DNA from: Gloeopeniophorella convolvens
Lineage: Eukaryota > Basidiomycota > Agaricomycetes > Russulales
Length of the DNA stretch: 64,000 nt
Reading direction: 5' to 3'
NCBI GenBank assembly: GCA_022496205.1
Contig: WTXD01000027.1
Span: forward strand, 1-64,000
The translations under genes were made by a program, and so were the position numbers. Below are positions 59,356 to 64,000 of this stretch, one piece after another (position 1 is the first letter of the stretch; every line of letters starts with the position of its first letter). The notes beneath the pieces were generated by a model. It had not been told where the DNA came from. It was given only the letters and a program-made list of their open reading frames with translations, and did not search any database.

Positions 59356-60387
59356 GAAGAGCATGCGGTTATAAAGAGCAGAGAACAGAGCACACAGAGA
59401 CAAGTTGCGGAGATGCGAGCTCGCCGCTGGGGATACTTATGGGTGTCGCAGCGGGTGTGCGAGACGCAGGGATCGGGCTGGGCCCGTGGAGAAGACAAGA
59501 AGTCAGCACGTCGTCTGCGCTCACCGGGGCGACTTACGTCGGGTAAATTAAAGGCTAGGTCGTAGAAGGCGCTTGCGAGGATTTACACGCGACTGCGCAG
59601 GGAGTAAGTAAGTTCATGTTGAGCGAAGAGAGTGGGGATTCACGTAAACCCTGCGGTCCGAATGCCCTCTCCCATTGGCTGCGCGACTTTGTTTGCTCTC
59701 AGACTGACGCTGCCACGCTCCCACTTCCTACACTCAAAACCAACTCAAAAATTTGCCAACAAACTTTAACAAGTACCGCGGTGCCGCGGTCGCGCTACGG
59801 CCGCCGTAAATACGCAGGTAGACCGTTGTGGCGGCCAGTGGCCGCTGACACCCACTGCATCTCACACTCGCTTATAAGCTCGAGCGACTGACGCAGTAGT
59901 AAACAGCGGTCGGTACAAACTCATTCTGCGACTCACTAGAGTCGCCCCGGACATCTCAATTTAGTCACCGCTCCTAATGAACCATAGGGCATGATTATCG
60001 ACCCTGTGGTCTTCGCCGGTAGTCGTTGGTTTAAGCATCCCCCCCTGGCGCGCCGACGCATGGTGGCTCTGCTATTCACGCGACACCTCTGTATCCGCAG
60101 ACGCACCAGTGCCTGCCGCTAATCGATTGCACACGACCGTCGCAAGCTTTCGTCGACCGTGCGGCCAGAGCGCCGGTTCACATTCGGGGAGACCTACCAG
60201 CCTTGAATGTACTTGGAAAGTATACTCTCTGAATGGCGAATGCTAGACCATAGAGTATGTGAAAGTGGCGACGCGTGGGCCCTGCGACAGTGAGCAGCGC
60301 AGAAGTTAGAGCCAACATCAGCACAGTACACTCCCAAACGAACGGGAAGCGCACGCGAGGTCCCATCGTACCTTAAGGCCTCAGGCC
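59356..60387. other. Intergenic, no gene seen
   Basis: Promoter of the F-box-like gene on the left and 3' flank of the hypothetical gene on the right. Less GC-rich than the genes around it. No frame with family features. A ggcctca heptamer tandem at 60377-60397 reaches into the next gene. Confidence 0.4.
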
Positions 60388-61469
60388 TCAGGCCTCAGAG
60401 GCAGCCCACGATGCGACACTGGCACCCGCAGCGCTGGCCAAGCGGTGCCGATGGTCGTCCCACAGCGGCCGCAGCGCCGCGCACACGCCACTCTTGCCGT
60501 GCTCGCGGAACTTCCTGACAAGCCCGCGCCGCAGGCTGCAGAGCAGCTCGCCCTCGACAGGGTAGCACGGCGTGTAGCCGAGACGCGGATTGTGCACGAC
60601 GGGCTCCAGGACCCTCACCACGCGCATGACCGCAACGTTCTGGCCCTTGTGCTCGGGCAGCGCCGACGGCTCGAGGCACACCACGCCCGTCCCTGCGCCG
60701 CGCGCGTCAGCGCACCGCCGCATGCGCACGGCACCCCGCCCGCCGACACGCACCCTGCAGAAACACGTGCGCATTCTTGCCCTGGTCGAACCGGAGGCGC
60801 ACCGCGCCCCCGCCGCCGTCCGCGCGGACCCACACGCACGTCTGCATGCGCGCAAAGTCCATAAAGAACGGCTGCCCGAAGCGCGCTCTTCCCGCTGTGC
60901 TTGTACAGCGACGCCCAGCGCGCGAGCTGCGCGCGCGCGACGAGCGCGTCGCGCGCGAGCAGCTCCGCGAAGCCCGCCCACGACGTGCGCACGAGCAGCC
61001 CGGGCGGGAGCTGCCACGGCAGGCCGGTGCGCGTGCGCAGGTCGCGGCCCGCGGCGAACGCGCCGCCGCGCGCCGTGACGCGGAAGCGCACCTCGCCGTA
61101 GCCTGCGCCGGCGGCGGGGTCGCGGTAGAAGTAGAGGAAGCCGTGCGTGCCCGCGGGGAAGGGCGCCGTGGCCTCGTAGCGCAGGCAGTGGGGCGTGCCC
61201 TGCGCGGGCGTGCTGGCGGCGCGGGGCGTGGCGGTCCAGACGCGCACGCGCTCTTGCGCGGAGAGATCGAGCCAGTCCTCTGGCGCGAGGCGGGCGGGGT
61301 CGAGCGTGCGGATGACCTTGACGCGGCGGTCCGAGTCCGCGTTCGTGGGCAGTGCTCTCCGCCGGTCGGGCCCTTCTGAGGATATTGCGCGGTGCAGGAC
61401 CACGCGTGCACGGCGGGAGCACGAGGTGTGAGTGTGAAGCGAGAGCGCGGACGCGAGGCGGGCGAGCAT
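60388..61469 (-). CDS. Hypothetical protein with presequence-like N terminus
   Basis: The start MLARLASALSLHTHTSCSRR continues ARVVLHRAIS, basic and without acids, which suggests mitochondrial import. Exon 1 continues VKVIRTLDPARLAPEDWLDL, FPAGTHGFLYFYRDPAAGAG, YGEVRFRVTARGGAFAAGRD and LLVRTSWAGFAELLARDALV, ARAQLARWASLYKHSGK. After an intron comes QPFFMDFARMQTCVWVRADG and VRLRFDQGKNAHVFLQ. A last exon reads GVVCLEPSALPEHKGQNVAV, HNPRLGYTPCYPVEGELLCS and ends SWAASEA-stop at 60388. I recognise no domain. The style resembles other lineage-specific basidiomycete proteins. The stop codon lies in the middle copy of a (ggcctca)3 tandem. Divergent to the Apc15-like gene, with only 100 bases between starts. 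Confidence 0.6.
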
Positions 61470-61569
61470 GGCGCGGCACGCGGAGGTGTGTGGCGAGGTG
61501 GTGGATGCGGAACAAGCGGGGGCGGACGCGTGACCGGCGCGTCGCGCGTCCTCCTTGTCCGCGTCCATC

Positions 61570-62188
61570 ATGCCAGTCGCGACGCCGACCGTCCTCCCGC
61601 GCCCGCCGCTCTTCCCAATGCTCATGCCGCGCCCGCCCCAACCGCACCCGCTCCCGCTCGCGGTCCCCGGGCGCCCGCCGGGGCGCCTCGTCCTCCGGCG
61701 CGACCTCGCGCAGGAGATGGACGACCTCAGCGACGAGGAGGCCGAGCTCGAGGACACCGTGCGCCGCCCTCTCCTTCTCCTCTCGCATGCGCAGACGGGT
61801 GCTGACGGCCAATGCAGACGCTCGAGGTGAAGAACCGCGGGTACGGCTTCCTCGTGCCGATCGGGAAGATGTTCACGCAGCACGAGGAGAAGAACGACGT
61901 GCGTGTGCTGCCCGTCCGCGCGCGCATCGCGGGTGCTGACGCGGTCGCGCCGCACAGGCAGACGAGGGCTCCGACGTGGACGAGTCGGGGCGCTCGTCGC
62001 GGCCCGAGTCGCCGACGGACGACGGCGACGGCGAGGGAGACGGTGAGGGAGACGAGGACGCGGACGAGGACGAGGGCCTCGACCTCGACGCGGACATGGA
62101 GGACTTGGACGCGAACACGACGGCCGAGACGGACGACTTTGACGAGACGGACGACGGCGAGCTCGACGCGGGCTCGATCGACGAGTAA
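61570..62188 (+). CDS. Apc15-like acidic protein (anaphase-promoting complex subunit)
   Basis: Exon 1 starts MPVATPTVLPRPPLFPMLMP and ends LAQEMDDLSDEEAELEDT. A 59-nt intron joins it to TLEVKNRGYGFLVPIGKMFT, QHEEKND. A third exon begins ADEGSDVDESGRSSRPES and becomes strongly acidic to the end (GLDLDADMEDLDANTTAETD, DELDAGSIDE-like tail), stop at 62186-62188. The LVPIGK motif followed by a short H-x-E stretch and a long Asp/Glu tail, after a Pro-rich start with LFP, is the pattern of ANAPC15, which helps turn over the mitotic checkpoint complex on the APC/C. Such proteins are short and poorly conserved, so this call needs a profile search. An upstream near-start at 61555 is not ATG. Confidence 0.55.
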
Positions 62189-62456
62189 CGCGGGCAGATG
62201 TGACGGTGAGTTGTGGCCAGCGCGCACGCCCGACTAACGTGGCGTGTATAATCGCGGCGGCTGCAGGAGATGGAGCGCGGCGACCACACGCCTCGCGCTC
62301 AGAATACTTGCCTCGAGCGCTGCGCGCGCATGGACACTCATACACCATCCCATTTCCCGCTCCGAGTGTGCCTCTGACCGCCCTCGAATAAATTATGCGA
62401 TACATAGATACCTCTAACCGTCCCAGCAAGTTGCAGCTTGCACCTGACCCAACCCC

Positions 62457-64000
62457 TCACTCCGGATCCTGCCCGCCCGCCGCCGACCCACCGCGCCGCG
62501 GACTCCCCGCAGGCGGCAACAGCGGCCGGATCCACAGCCTGACATGCCCCGCGCGCGTCGCGGTCAGCAGCCAGCGCGGCAAGAACGCCGCGGCGGTCGG
62601 CAGGTCCGCCTCGAGCGGCTTGACGAGCACCGGCTGCACGATCGCCACCTCGGTGCGCGACGGCGCGGGGTGGTAGCGCTCTGCGGGCGGCGCGGGTGCG
62701 TCGGGCGGGAGCGCCTGCGAGCGGCGCGCGGAAAGGGAGAGTGTCGAGGCGACCGAGAGGCGGTGGTGGTGCGCGTGCAGCTTCGGGCGGTGCAGGATGC
62801 CGCTCGAAAAGTCCCACTGCAGGGGGTGAGAGTGACGAGGAGGGAGAGGGACGGCACGACGCACGAGGATGAGCTTGTTGTCCTCGCCGACGCTCGCGAA
62901 GCGGTACGTGCGGCCGTCGCAGCGCACGTCGTCGAACGCGAGCGCGGAGAGGAAGGACGAGTGGCCCTGGCAGCGCGCGATCACGCGCTGCTCCCACGGC
63001 GAGAAGATGTTCACCAGGTCGTCCTGCCCGCCGGTCTGCCGCGCACACGCGTCCGCGTCAGCTTTCGACGCGGGCAGCGGGACGCGGGACGCACAATGAT
63101 GAAGCGGCCGTCGGGCGACCATGCGACGCAAGTGAGCGCGCCAAAGTATGCGGCGTAGCAGTCGACGAGCCTCGCGGCGCCGAGTCCTAGTCAGCCAGCG
63201 CATGGGGACACACAGAGGGAGAGAGCGTGCGCACTGCTCCGCCAGCGTGTCGATCACGCGCAGACACCCGTCCTCCGAGATGGCCGCGACGTACTTGACG
63301 TCGGGCGAGAATACAAAGTCTGCGGCGGCGCGGCCGCGGTCAGCTGGCTCGCCATTCCCAGAGAGACACGGGCACGCACCAACGATGCTGCGCCGCGCGA
63401 CGCGCCAGTGGCTGACCGGGTTCTTCGTCGTCTTGTCCTTGTCGCCGCGCCCGCCCGCGCCGGCAGCGTGCGCGGGGTGCCACGGCGGGATGGAGACAAA
63501 GACGCTGTCGAGCGGATTCCACTCGCCGTTGCCGCCGCCGGGCACGAACGCGCCGTCGTCGCGGTCCTTGTCGTACACGATGATCGTGCCGTCCGCGTGC
63601 GAGACGAGAAACAGGTTCGGCGAGGACGGCACCCAGCGCACGGCGGTGCACGGCGAGTTCGTGATGCGGCCCTGCGCGCGGGCCCGGTCAGCGGGGCAGG
63701 GAGAGCGCAAGGCGGGAGGCGCACCTGCTTGTTCAGCCGTGCGTAGCGCGAGTTGATCGGGTCTGCGTGTGCGTGTGTGCGCGGGGTGAGATGCATGCTG
63801 GCGCGTGGCGGGCGCACGCACCGAACCAGATGAGGTCGCCCGTGTGGAAGCCGATGATCACGTCGAGGTGCTCATGCGAGAGCGTCGCCCTGTTCACGTC
63901 GTGGCACGTCGGGTGCGCCGCAAACGCGACGCGCGCGAGCGGCTCCTGCGTGCGCGCCGCCCGTCAGCACCGCGCACCGGCACCCTCCGCCGCGGCGGGC
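62457..64000 (-). CDS. creC: CreC/WDR20-type WD40 protein, 5' end outside the window
   Basis: WD40 partner of the CreB deubiquitinase in carbon catabolite repression; WDR20 in animals. Reading from the right edge: ARVAFAAHPTCHDVNRATLS, LSHEHLDVIIGFHTGDLIWF, then after introns RYARLNKQ and GRITNSPCTAVRWVPSSPNL. FLVSHADGTIIVYDKDRDDG, DFVFSPDVKYVAAISEDGCL and RVIDTLAEQ follow. Then YFGALTCVAWSPDGRFIIVG and GQDDLVNIFSPWEQRVIARC. GHSSFLSALAFDDVRCDGRT, SVGEDNKLILWDFSSG and HHHRLS come next. The C terminus has VPIVQPVL-like VAIVQPVLVKPLEADLPTAA and ends RPLLPPAGSPRRGGSAAGGQ, DPE-stop at 62457. WD repeats are regular. Introns are short and GC-rich. Confidence 0.88.

Noticed and set aside
60615..62429. 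604-residue minus-strand open frame reaching across the Apc15-like gene
   Set aside because: Only the part below 61469 looks like protein (start MLARLASALS); the rest is GC-driven Arg/Pro sequence antisense to the Apc15-like exons.

Overview
The window is nuclear DNA of a filamentous basidiomycete, most likely an Agaricomycete (a polypore relative is a guess). The reasons are genes broken by many 45-70 nt GT-AG introns and families typical of mushroom-forming fungi: an F-box-like protein beginning MGQWWQI-INLDKRETLG, a DUF7918 protein, a signal-peptide/single-TM protein ending YSGLPEV, and an Spt5-like multi-KOW paralogue. All gene models below come from reading splice sites and protein families by eye; no database was searched.

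Layout. 1-3.6 kb: a proline-rich, frame-broken, repeat-like locus on the minus strand. 3.7-6.4 kb: an Spt5-like gene with one in-frame TGA. 6.7-7.6 kb: a 5'-truncated LINE reverse transcriptase. 7.6-13 kb: gene-poor, with two related hypothetical genes facing away from each other (9.1 and 10.9 kb). 13-31 kb: housekeeping and metabolic genes: a membrane protein, mitochondrial NAD(P) transhydrogenase, a DapA/HOGA-type aldolase, a TruB/Pus4 pseudouridine synthase, an aldo-keto reductase, an APE1-type AP endonuclease and a DUF7918 protein, with an AT-rich repeat island at 26.5-27.7 kb. 31.9-43.2 kb: a head-to-tail tandem array of three paralogous multi-exon genes (A, B, C) encoding proteins with a membrane-proximal N terminus, a Ser/Pro-rich region, a WW-like motif and four C-terminal membrane helices. 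This is the most distinctive block of the window. 43.9-46.6 kb: a C2H2 zinc-finger gene built from repeated modules, a decayed tandem copy of its finger block, and a short direct repeat. 46.8-64 kb: a visibly GC-rich, densely packed block: AIG2-like cyclotransferase, POT1-like telomere protein, TAP42/alpha4, a MITE, a Ypt6/Rab6 GTPase, MTHFR, an F-box-like protein, a hypothetical protein, an Apc15-like protein and the 3' part of a CreC/WDR20-type WD40 gene.

The genes do not form one pathway. Two close divergent pairs (POT1/TAP42 and hypothetical/Apc15-like) leave only 100-150 bp for shared promoters. The points worth following up are the tandem WW-like/4-TM array with a shared CCTAGGAT motif upstream, the extra OB-fold modules in the POT1-like gene, a 599-bp TIR element between convergent genes, two GC-AG introns, and several in-frame TGA codons sitting where CGA would restore the frame.
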